Source: JARDZU01 sp963730285 (GTDB lineage Bacteria > Actinomycetota > Acidimicrobiia > Spongiisociales > ZC4RG35). Taken from it: a DNA stretch of 64,000 nucleotides. Both the position numbers and the translations under genes were made by a program. The notes below the pieces were generated by a model. The model saw only the letters and a list, made by a program, of their open reading frames with translations, had not been told where the DNA came from and did no database searches. Position 1 is the first letter of the stretch; each line of letters begins with the position of its first letter. Positions 53,692 to 61,957 of this stretch are shown piece by piece. The stretch lies in assembly GCA_963730285.1 (NCBI GenBank), contig CAVSQY010000007.1, positions 1 through 64,000 on the forward strand. The letters run 5' to 3'.

Positions 53692-56064
53692 CTGACTGCG
53701 CCCCTCGCCTCGTCGATCCAGCAGAGCACACGCTCGGGTGTGAGGGGGAGACGATCGATCACCACCGGGCCCAAAGGTGACAGGGCATCCTCGAGGGCCG
53801 CGGCGAGGACGGCTCCGGGTGCGATGGCACCTCCCTCACCCATCCCTTTCACACCCCCGACCGTGATAGGGGAGGGGTTCTCGAGATGTTGGACCCTGAT
53901 GCGCGGGATGTCGTCGAAGCTGGGCAGGAGGTAGTCCATGAAAGTCGTGGAGAGGAGTCGGCCATCGGCGTCGTATTGGAGCTCTTCGAGCAGGGCACCG
54001 CCAATGCCCTGGGCGACCCCACCAAAGATCTGTCCTTCCACCACCATCGGGTTGATCATCCGCCCGCAGTCTTCCACCACGGCGTAGTCCTCGATGGTGA
54101 TCTGACCGGTCCCCTCGTCGACTTTGACCACCGCCAGGTGGGCGGCACTCGTGTAGGTGCCGGTGCCGGGATCGGCGTCATAGGTGGCGACAGATTCCAG
54201 TGAGGGCTCCTCACCGGGGGGAAGCGTCTCAGGTCGCTGGTATACGAGACGGCACAGCTCCGAGAGTGCCATCCCCGACTCGGGAACACCCACCACGCCG
54301 ACCTGGCCGTTCTCGAAGATGATGTCGTCGGGGTCGGCCTCCAGCATGTGGGCGGCGATTCGGCTCAGCTTCTCCTTGAGGCGCCCTGCGGCGATCCGAG
54401 CGGCCCCACCCGCCAGCACGGCAGAGCGGCTGGCGAACGTACCCGAGCCGTAGGGCACCTGGTCGGTGTCGCCGAACTCCACCCGGATCGAGTCGAGACC
54501 CAACCCGAGCTGGTCGGCCGCCATCTGCGCCAAGGTGGTCTCCAACCCCTGCCCGTGATTGTGGATAGAAGACGAGATGATGAGCCTGCCGTCAGGGGAG
54601 AGACGCAGCTTGGAGGTTTCGTAGCCAAAGATGATGGGCACCCCGCGCTGCACGAATTCTCGGGTGGTGTGTGCGGTCTGCTCGATGAAAGGGACTACGC
54701 CGACGCCCACCAGCTCGCCGCGAGCCGCGGGCTTCGGCCTGGTCCTGGCGGAGGGCCGTGTAGTCGACCATCTCGAGGAGGGTCTCGATGCATTCGGTCA
54801 CTGTGCCGGAGTCGTAGACCAGCCCGCTGACCGAGTTCCAGGGATAGTCGCCGGGCCCGAGGAGGTTCCGGCGTCGCAGCTCGACGGGATCGAGCCCTCG
54901 CTCCCTCGCCACTTGGTCGAGCATTCGCTCAGTGGTGAAGCATGCCATCGGGCGGGACACGCCGCGGTATGCCCCGAAGGGCGTCTTGTTGGTGGCCACC
55001 GGTGTGCCGTGAACCGAATACTGCGAGATTCGGTATGGCCCGGGGAGGATGCCCATTGCCATCCCGGTGTCCATCGTGGAAGTCCAAGGGAAGACCGAGT
55101 ACGGGCCCATGCTCACCTTGATCCGAACCCGGTATGCGAGGACCCGACCGTCGTCGTCGTAGGCCATCTCAGCATGGTGGATATGCTCCCGGGCATGGTG
55201 GGCTGAGAGAAAGTGCTCGCGACGATCCTCGACCCAGCGCACCGGCTTCCCTGTCTCGATCGCGGCGCGGGCGCAGGCCACTTCCTCGGGATAGAGCTGA
55301 GCCTTGCCCCCGAATCCGCCACCGACATCGGGAGCCACCACCCGGATACCGGACTCGTCCCGCCCCAACGCGTGCGCCAGCCCGGTCTTGATCAAGTGCG
55401 GGATCTGAGTCGAGGTCCATACGGTCAACTGGTCCCGGCCCCGGTCGTACTCGGCGAGAACCGCTCGGGTTTCCAGAGGGACAGCGGTGTGGCGCGCCAT
55501 TCCCCAGGTTCCCGAGACACGATGCGGAGCGGACTCGAAAGCATCCTCGAACCCCTCTGAGGTGAAGCGGCGCTCCACGAACCCATTGTCCTCCCAGCCC
55601 TCGTGGATCACCGGGCTTTCCGGCTCGAGTGCGGTCTCCAGGTCGACGACAGTGGGCAGGCTCTCGTACTCGACCCACACCAATGAGGCGCCGTCCTCGG
55701 CCAGGTACTCGTCATCTGCCAGCACCATGGCCACGGCCTCACCGACGTGACGCACCCGGTCCCAGGCGAGGGCGGGCATGACGGTGGGGCGAAAGCCCGG
55801 ATAGGAGGAGACACAGCTGATGCCCATGCCTTCCCAATCCGACCCCGTGAAGACATGGGAAATGCCGGTCGTCGACAATGCCTCGGTCACATCCACCGAT
55901 AGAATCTGGGCATGGGCCTCGGGCGAGCGGACGAACTTGGCGTGGAGACATCCCCGTCGTTCCAGGTCTGCCACGTAGCGGCCCGCACCGGTGAGAAACC
56001 GGGGGTCTTCCACTCTCCGCACCCGGGCGCCGAACATCTGGGGCTTGGCGACTTCGCTGGTCAT
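53688..56064 (-). pseudogene. Molybdenum hydroxylase large subunit (CoxL/XdhA-like), one frameshift
   Basis: Spliced length about 780 residues, normal for the family. Part one (from the ATG at 56064) holds RVEDPRFLTGAGRYVADL, HVGEAVAMVLADDEYLAEDG, DVGGGFGGKAQLYPEEV, KTPFGAYRGVSRPMACF and the stretch to TALRQDQAEAR. Part two, in another frame from about 54715, holds GVGVVPFIEQTAHTTREF, NHGQGLETTLAQMAADQLG, DCGRMINPMVVEGQIFGGVAQ and GVKGMGEGGAI. The shift lies in the GC-rich stretch around 54715-54735. AYRG rather than the AYRCSFR loop of form I CO dehydrogenase indicates a xanthine-dehydrogenase-like or general N-heterocycle/aldehyde hydroxylase, not CO oxidation. If the shift is real, the enzyme is dead; if it is a base error, the operon is intact. 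Confidence 0.85.
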
Positions 56065-56537
56065 GCTCGAGCCTCCATGGCAGCGGCGGCCGCCTGGACG
56101 GCTTCGACGATCTGAACGTATCCTGTGCAACGACAGATGTTGCCGGCCAGATAGTGACGGATCGTCGCCTCATCAGGGCGGGGATTCTCTTCGAGCAGGC
56201 ACTTGACCGCCATCAGCATTCCCGGTGTGCAAAATCCGCACTGAAGACCGTGGTGGTTCCAGAATGCTTCCTGTATCGGATGCAATTCTGCCCCGTTCGG
56301 GGTCAACGACTCCACCGTCTCGATCACCGAGCCGGAGGCCTGGACGGCGAGGACCAAACAGGATCTGGCCGGCATGCCGTCCAACACCACCGTGCACGCC
56401 CCGCAGTAGCCGTGCTCGCAGCCGACATGGGTTCCGGTGAGCCCCAGCTCATGTCGCAAGAAGTCGGAGAGCAACAGCCGATCGGGCACGTTCCGGGTAT
56501 GGGCTTGTCCATTCACGGTCAGGTTGACTTCAGACAT
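56061..56537 (-). CDS. Molybdenum hydroxylase [2Fe-2S] small subunit (CoxS/XdhC-like)
   Basis: 158 residues. All eight cluster ligands are present: Cys40, 45, 48 (GCEHGYCGACT) and 60 for the ferredoxin-type cluster, and Cys100, 103, 135, 137 (QCGFCTPGM and NICRCTGY) for the molybdopterin-proximal cluster. The subunit passes electrons from the molybdenum cofactor to the flavin subunit. It overlaps coxM by 8 bases at its 5' end and coxL by 4 bases (ATGA) at its 3' end, so translation is coupled and stoichiometry is likely matched. Length is normal. Confidence 0.93.
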   Translation of the reverse strand: MSEVNLTVNGQAHTRNVPDRLLLSDFLRHELGLTGTHVGCEHGYCGACTVVLDGMPARSCLVLAVQASGSVIETVESLTPNGAELHPIQEAFWNHHGLQCGFCTPGMLMAVKCLLEENPRPDEATIRHYLAGNICRCTGYVQIVEAVQAAAAAMEARA

Positions 56538-57384
56538 GCACCGCCCTCCCGGAGGCCTGCTCGAGGGCCCTCGCCGTCAGCGTCCGCACCAGACGTCGGC
56601 GATACTCACCGGACCCGTGGATGTCGGCAAGAGGCTCGACGGAGGTGGCGGCGATCTCTGCGGCCCCTGCGATAGTCGATGGATCTGGTCGGCTCCCCAG
56701 CAGGGCCGACTCGGCGGCAGGCAGGCGAATGGGGCGATCGGCCACCCCGGCCACGCCAACCGCAGCATGGGTGATGCCTTCAGCGTTGATCTTCAGCGAG
56801 ACGGCACAAGCTACCAGGGCGTAGTCACCGGTTCTCCTGGCGAACTCTGAAAAACCCCAGGCCGATGGCGGAATCGGGAAGACGATCCGCGTGATCAACT
56901 CACCACGCGAGCGCGCCGTGGTGTACGGGCCAACAAAGAATCCGGAGGCACCAACCGTTCGCTCTCCGGTCGTCGAGAGGAGTCCGATCTCCGCATCCGA
57001 CACCAGAGTCACGAGGGGGATCTCACCAGCCGGGTCGGCATGCGCCAGACTTCCGCCGATCGTGCCCCGGGCCCGGATGGCGGGGAATCCCACATGGGAC
57101 GCTGCCGCGGTCAGGAGGGGGTGTTGGGCCCCCAGTGTGCGCTCGACGACCCGATGTGTCGTCATCGCCCCCAGCTCCAGGCGGCCGTTCTCGGTGGTCA
57201 CTTGGCGCAGCGAAGCGATGCCGGCCAGGTCGACGAGATGACCAGGATGGGCAAGGCGGAGGTTGAGGAGAGGTATCAGGCTCTGACCGCCGGCGAGGGG
57301 GATCGAACCGTCCAGCTCGTCCAGGAGGGTGAGCGCTTCGTCGATGGTGGCGGGAGAGTGGTATTCGAGCGGCGGCGGCTTCAC
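56530..57384 (-). CDS. Molybdenum hydroxylase FAD subunit (CoxM-like)
   Basis: 284 residues from the GTG at 57384 (KPPPLEYHSPATIDEALTLL). The FAD-binding motifs are SIPLAGGQSLIPLLNLRLAH and the second glycine-rich loop ARGTIGGSLAHADPAGEIP (family GTIGGNLAHADPA..D). The C-terminal domain contains RTGDYALVACAVSLK. It is the first gene of the operon, followed by coxS (8-base overlap). The region 57385-57557 upstream is shared with the divergent LLM gene and presumably holds both promoters. All key flavin contacts seem present. Confidence 0.92.
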   Translation of the reverse strand: MKPPPLEYHSPATIDEALTLLDELDGSIPLAGGQSLIPLLNLRLAHPGHLVDLAGIASLRQVTTENGRLELGAMTTHRVVERTLGAQHPLLTAAASHVGFPAIRARGTIGGSLAHADPAGEIPLVTLVSDAEIGLLSTTGERTVGASGFFVGPYTTARSRGELITRIVFPIPPSAWGFSEFARRTGDYALVACAVSLKINAEGITHAAVGVAGVADRPIRLPAAESALLGSRPDPSTIAGAAEIAATSVEPLADIHGSGEYRRRLVRTLTARALEQASGRAVHV

Positions 57385-57557
57385 GAGATGTCGCCTCGTC
57401 CTATCGAATCCATCATTCCCATTTCCCGTCTTCGAACAGCCGACTGACAATAGGTCAGAGAAATCGTCGTGGAGTTGTCGGACACCCTCATTCGAGTCCT
57501 GGGCTCGACCGACGCCGCTTTGTCATGCCCTATTCTCGGTCGAGAAAGGAGATGGTC

Positions 57558-58535
57558 ATGCGCGTTGGTGCCTGGATTCCCTCATTTACCTACCCCGACC
57601 TCGACTACGAGAGGGTCAGGCAAGGGGTCGACACTTTCTCGCGGAAGGCGAACGACTACGGGATCGACCTTTGGACCATCGATCATCTCCTCCATGCGCC
57701 CGGTCTCTACGGGATGTCATGGCTGGAGCCGCTCACCGTGACGACATGGGCAGCAGCGGTCGCGCCAGATGTCTGGGTTGGAACCGGGATCCTGGTGCTC
57801 CCGCTCCGGCACCCGCTCGTGCTGGCCAAAGAGATCGCCACCATGGACTATCTCACCGGGGGCCGCTACCAGTTCGGGATCGGTCCTGGCTGGTACCCGC
57901 CCGAATTCGAGGCCACCGGCACCTCGGTCACCGAACGTGGAAAGCGAACCGACGAGATGATGACGGCGATTCGGCGGCTTTTCACCGAAGAGACCGTCAC
58001 ATTCGACGGCGAGTTCTATCACTTCGCGGACATCAGTCTCGAGCCGCGACCCCTCCAGCCGCCCCCAGTGTGGGTCGCAGGCGGATCACGGATCCCTGAT
58101 CCCGAATATCACGACGTCCCCAAGATCGCCAGCACCGTCCTGGAGCGGATCGTCCACGCCGACGGCTGGATCTCACGCTGCTCCGGCTCCCAGGAGTGGG
58201 TCAAACAGGATTGGGAGAAGATCAAGGCGCGTTGCGCCGAGTTGGGCAAGGAGCCCCCTCGGTTCGGCCATACCAACTTCACCTACATCGTCGACACTTC
58301 CGACGGCGAGAAAGCTCGTGAGATACAACACGGCTTCTTTCGTCAAGCGATGGGTGATCATCGATCGCCAGAGCACCTGGAGACTTGCTACTTGTTTGGA
58401 TCGGTGGATGAGATCATTGCGAGAATCAATGACCTGGCGTCGGCGGGTTGTGACTACATGGTCCTGGGACCGACCCACGACGACCCCAAGCAACTCGATT
58501 TGATCCACGACCTGGTGATGCCCAACATCGGGTGA
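57558..58535 (+). CDS. LLM-class flavin-dependent oxidoreductase
   Basis: 325 residues from the ATG at 57558, chosen because AAAGGAG ends 6 bases upstream; the ATG at 57552 overlaps that site. It has the luciferase-like TIM barrel: MRVGAWIPSFTYPDLDYERV, DLWTIDHLLHAPGLY, WVGTGILVLPLRHPLVLAKE, ATMDYLTGGRYQFGIGPGWY and LFGSVDEIIARINDLASAGC. Whether FMN or F420 is the cofactor cannot be decided from these motifs. Divergent from the coxMSL-amidase-cupin operon, so it may take part in the same breakdown pathway, for example ring opening before the amidase step (inference). Confidence 0.9.
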   Translation: MRVGAWIPSFTYPDLDYERVRQGVDTFSRKANDYGIDLWTIDHLLHAPGLYGMSWLEPLTVTTWAAAVAPDVWVGTGILVLPLRHPLVLAKEIATMDYLTGGRYQFGIGPGWYPPEFEATGTSVTERGKRTDEMMTAIRRLFTEETVTFDGEFYHFADISLEPRPLQPPPVWVAGGSRIPDPEYHDVPKIASTVLERIVHADGWISRCSGSQEWVKQDWEKIKARCAELGKEPPRFGHTNFTYIVDTSDGEKAREIQHGFFRQAMGDHRSPEHLETCYLFGSVDEIIARINDLASAGCDYMVLGPTHDDPKQLDLIHDLVMPNIG

Positions 58536-58547
58536 GTCAAGTCGACC

Positions 58548-58721
58548 TCAGCCGCCCAGAGCCTTTACCGCATTCCTCGCCTCGGCCTCGATGTGGAAAA
58601 TGGCGAGGAGCACCCGCAACAGGAGGATGACCGCCAAGGCGAGGCCGGTCCAACCGAGCACGTGATAGACGTTCGCACCTATGCCGGTCACTTTCGGCCC
58701 GCCGGTTGTGGCAAGCAGCAT
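58548..58721 (-). CDS. Small two-helix membrane protein
   Basis: 57 residues from the ATG at 58721. Two hydrophobic stretches (VMLLATTGGPKVTGIGANVY region and LGWTGLALAVILLLRVLLAI) and a helical tail IEAEARNAVKALGG. A longer frame upstream to 58850 adds Pro/Gly-rich sequence of no family character. No Shine-Dalgarno is obvious. Convergent with the LLM gene. Support is only the hydrophobic pattern. Confidence 0.45.
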   Translation of the reverse strand: MLLATTGGPKVTGIGANVYHVLGWTGLALAVILLLRVLLAIFHIEAEARNAVKALGG

Positions 58722-58886
58722 CACCGTGGTGAGGCGTAATAGGTCGGTCAGGGCGTTGGGGGGCGGGCATCCCGGAACCCGACTGAGCCCAGCGCCCCAA
58801 AACTGGCCATGGTGGACTCCGAGGACCACCCGGTTCTGCTGCGCACACATACCGATGCCAGGCCACGGGCCGTAAGCTCGACGGGG

Positions 58887-61379
58887 ATGATGAATCTCGA
58901 TCAGGTCACGCCCGAGGAGGGCCTTTCCCCGGGAGAGGTGCGCCAGCGCATCGAGGCGGGTCTGGTCAATCAGGTGCAGGACCGACCCAGCCGAACTGCC
59001 GGCGAGATCGTGCGCGCCAATGTGGTCACACGGTTCAACGTTCTCCTCGGTGCACTGCTCATCGTCGTATTACTCGTCCTGCGTGAGCCCAGAGATGCGT
59101 TGTTCGGGATCGTTCTGCTCACCAACTCCCTGATCGGGATCATTCAGGAGCTTCGGGCCAAACGCACCCTGGATCGACTCGAACTGCTGGCCGCACCCCG
59201 AGTGAGTGTGGTGAGGTCGGGACGCGTGTCCGAGGTGTCCGTCGACCGAGTGGTGATCGATGACCTGATCGCTCTCCGGTCCGGTGATCAGCTGGCGGTG
59301 GATGGGGTCGTGATCAGCTCGAACGGGTTGGAGATCGACGAGTCTCTCCTGACCGGGGAGTCAGACCCGGTGGTGAAGAAGGTCGATGACCGCTGTCTCT
59401 CCGGGAGTTTCGTGGCTGCCGGCTCCGGCCGATATCGCGCCACTCACGTGGGAGCCGACTCGTATGCGGCCAGGCTGGCACAAACGGCCAAGCGGTTCTC
59501 ACTGGTTCGATCCGAGCTGCGCGACGGGATCGACTCGATTCTTGGCATCGTGAGCTGGGCGGTAGTGCCGATGGGCGTCCTGTTGGTGTGGAGCGCAACA
59601 CGCGGCGGCGGGACGTTCATCGAAGGCTTGGGCGGGGCCGTGGCCGCCGGTGTGGCCATGGTTCCCCAGGGTTTGGTCCTGCTCGCCTCTGTGGCGTTCG
59701 CAGTTGGTGTGATAAGGCTCGGCCGTCGTAACGTCCTCGTTCAGGAACTGCCCGCCATAGAAGGCCTGGCTCGGGTCGACACCGTGTGTTTCGACAAGAC
59801 GGGGACCTTGACCGAAGGACACTTGACGGTCGAGGAGGTGCTCCTTCTCTCTGATCGAGATCCGAATCCCGCGCTGGCAGCCATCGCCGGCGCCGAGGCC
59901 CACCCAAACGCCACCCTGGCAGCCATTGCGGCATCGTTCCGAGACGACCCGGGATGGCGGGTCACGGCCTCGGTCCCCTTTTCCGCCGCAAGGAAGTGGA
60001 GCGGTTTCACATTTTCCGGGCATGGCACGTGGATCATCGGTGCACCCGATGTGGTTGCACCGCGCGACGAATGGGCGATGAAGGTGGCCGAGGACGCCAC
60101 GTCCGATGGCAACCGGGTCCTACTCGTCGCCAGCGGCTCCGCTCCTCTGCTCGAAGGCCGGTTGCCTCACAATCTGGCGTCGGTAGCAATCCTCGTGTTG
60201 GCCGACCAGGTGCGATCCGACGCGGGTGAAACCATCCAGTATTTCGCCGAACAGGGTGTCGATGTGAAGGTCATCTCCGGCGACCACCCACAGACAGTGG
60301 CTGCTGTGGCGAGAGCGGCTGGTGTGGTCGGGGCCGACCAGGTGGTGGACGCAAGACTCCTGCCCGAGGACCCCGAGGAGCTGGCAACACTGATGGAGAC
60401 GGCGACCGTCTTTGGTCGGGTGAGCCCGCAACAAAAGCAGGCCATGGTCGATGCTCTCCAATCGAGGGGCCATGTGGTGGCCATGACCGGTGATGGGGTC
60501 AATGATGTGCTGGCTCTCAAGGAGTCCGACATCGGAATCGCAATCGGCGGGGGAGCACCAGCTTCGCGGGCAGTGGCACAACTGGTTCTGATCGACGGTC
60601 GGTTCTCATCACTGCCGGGAATCGTGGGCGAGGGACGCCGGGTCATCTCCAACATCGAAAGGGTGGCCAACCTTTTCATCACGAGCACGGTCTACGCCTT
60701 TGGGCTGTCACTGGCCATCGTCATCTCCACTCTTCCCTTTCCGTTTCTTGCCCGCCACCTGACACTGGTCGGCAGTCTCACTGTGGGAATCCCGGCATTC
60801 TTTCTCGCCCTTGCTCCCTCACGACGTCGGGCTCGACCGGGCTTCGTAAGTCGGGTCCTCCGGTTTGCCATCCCGACCGGCCTCGTCGCCACCATCGCCA
60901 CATTCGCCGGATATTGGTTGGCCGACTTGGAGGGATCCTCAATTCCCGAGTCACGGACCACCGCCACCTTGATCCTGGCTGCAATCGGTCTCTTTGCGCT
61001 CGGCATCGTCAGTCGGCCATTGGTTCCTTGGAAGAAGGTCTTGATCTCGTCCATGGCAGGGCTTCTGGTCCTTGCCATGGCCAGCCCCTTCCTCAGGGAC
61101 TTCTTCGCCCTCGACTTACCGAGGCCTGTGGTGCTGCTCGCCTCGGTGGGCATCGTGGCCCTGACCGGGACCATCATGATCTTCGCCCTGCGGGCACTGG
61201 GTTGGGCCAAACTCGTGCCGGAGTTGCTCAGGGAGCATTCGCCCACCCAACCGGGGGCCTGGAAAGACCTGACTCGGCTGGTGGTGGAGGAGTCGGGCTG
61301 GAACCAGTCGTTCCCGACCACCACTGAGATGCAACCGGTGATCAAACCACCGGACCAGGCTGACGATTCGGAGGTTTGA
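58887..61379 (+). CDS. P-type cation ATPase, CtpE-like
   Basis: About 830 residues from the ATG at 58887 (GGGG immediately upstream, with a second ATG next). It has the actuator motif LLTGES (about 157), phosphorylation motif CFDKTGTLTEG (about 301), the nucleotide domain ending FGRVSPQQKQAMVDAL, and the hinge AMTGDGVNDVLALK (about 534). The ion-binding helix reads MVPQGLVLLAS, where calcium and CtpE-type pumps have PEGL; the Glu to Gln change could alter ion specificity. A C-terminal extension includes about six more helices. It resembles mycobacterial CtpE, a calcium importer or exporter by report, more than heavy-metal pumps, as it has no CPC motif or metal-binding domain. Confidence 0.88.
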   Translation: MMNLDQVTPEEGLSPGEVRQRIEAGLVNQVQDRPSRTAGEIVRANVVTRFNVLLGALLIVVLLVLREPRDALFGIVLLTNSLIGIIQELRAKRTLDRLELLAAPRVSVVRSGRVSEVSVDRVVIDDLIALRSGDQLAVDGVVISSNGLEIDESLLTGESDPVVKKVDDRCLSGSFVAAGSGRYRATHVGADSYAARLAQTAKRFSLVRSELRDGIDSILGIVSWAVVPMGVLLVWSATRGGGTFIEGLGGAVAAGVAMVPQGLVLLASVAFAVGVIRLGRRNVLVQELPAIEGLARVDTVCFDKTGTLTEGHLTVEEVLLLSDRDPNPALAAIAGAEAHPNATLAAIAASFRDDPGWRVTASVPFSAARKWSGFTFSGHGTWIIGAPDVVAPRDEWAMKVAEDATSDGNRVLLVASGSAPLLEGRLPHNLASVAILVLADQVRSDAGETIQYFAEQGVDVKVISGDHPQTVAAVARAAGVVGADQVVDARLLPEDPEELATLMETATVFGRVSPQQKQAMVDALQSRGHVVAMTGDGVNDVLALKESDIGIAIGGGAPASRAVAQLVLIDGRFSSLPGIVGEGRRVISNIERVANLFITSTVYAFGLSLAIVISTLPFPFLARHLTLVGSLTVGIPAFFLALAPSRRRARPGFVSRVLRFAIPTGLVATIATFAGYWLADLEGSSIPESRTTATLILAAIGLFALGIVSRPLVPWKKVLISSMAGLLVLAMASPFLRDFFALDLPRPVVLLASVGIVALTGTIMIFALRALGWAKLVPELLREHSPTQPGAWKDLTRLVVEESGWNQSFPTTTEMQPVIKPPDQADDSEV

Positions 61380-61437
61380 TCCCCGACGGGCAGGACTGGC
61401 ACCGAGCACCGTCAGGTGGTTCGCCTCATGTCTGGAG

Positions 61438-61458
61438 TTGTTTGCATTATGCAAACAA
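61438..61458. promoter_or_regulatory. Perfect 21-bp palindromic operator of the MarR-MFS operon
   Basis: TTGTTTGCAT-T-ATGCAAACAA is a perfect 10-base inverted repeat with a single central base, 19 bases upstream of the marR start. This is the size and AT-rich character of MarR binding sites. Very probably the autoregulatory operator that controls the efflux pump. Confidence 0.8.
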
Positions 61459-61477
61459 ATCGACCAGGGTTTGAGAC

Positions 61478-61957
61478 GTGAGCCCGACCAGAGTCAGATC
61501 GATCGAAGATCTGCAACGGGCCTTGATCCACGTGGTTCGTCGCAGCTCGGTGCCTCGCTCCCATGATCGGATCGCATCTCACGCCGGCGTGGAAGTCGAA
61601 AGAGTCGAAGCCGTCGCCCTCAGCCGGATAGTCGATGCCGGTTCGATGCGTCTAACCGACCTGGCCGCCCAGCTCGATGTGGCCTGTTCCACGGCCGGGC
61701 GACATGCCGCTCATCTGGAGGAGAGGGGACTGTGCGCGCGAACCGTGGATCCGGTCGATGGCCGAGCCGTGGTGGTCACGCCCACCGGCGCGGGCCGTTC
61801 ACTGGTCACCAGCCTGCGGGCCAGCTACCGCGAGATCCTGGGCGAGGCCCTCGAATCCTGGACTGACGAGGATCTGGGTCGTTTCTCGGTCCTGTTGGCT
61901 CGGTTCGGTGAAGACCTGTCGGCTCTGAGCGAGCCAACGGTGGAGGCAACCGCATGA
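61478..61957 (+). CDS. MarR-family transcriptional regulator
   Basis: 159 residues from a GTG. Winged-helix core: LSRIVDAGSMRLTDLAAQLD, STAGRHAAHLEERGLCARTV and the wing DPVDGRAVVVTPTGAGRSLV, with flanking dimerisation helices. MarR proteins repress efflux genes and release DNA upon binding phenolic or drug-like ligands. The stop overlaps the start of the following MFS gene (ATGA), and a perfect palindrome lies just upstream, so autorepression of a marR-emrB-type operon is well supported. Confidence 0.93.
   Translation: MSPTRVRSIEDLQRALIHVVRRSSVPRSHDRIASHAGVEVERVEAVALSRIVDAGSMRLTDLAAQLDVACSTAGRHAAHLEERGLCARTVDPVDGRAVVVTPTGAGRSLVTSLRASYREILGEALESWTDEDLGRFSVLLARFGEDLSALSEPTVEATA

Noticed and set aside
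53688..57384. Aerobic CO dehydrogenase (form I) operon
   Set aside because: The large subunit has AYRG instead of the AYRCSFR active-site loop and the operon includes an amidase and a cupin, so CO oxidation is unlikely.
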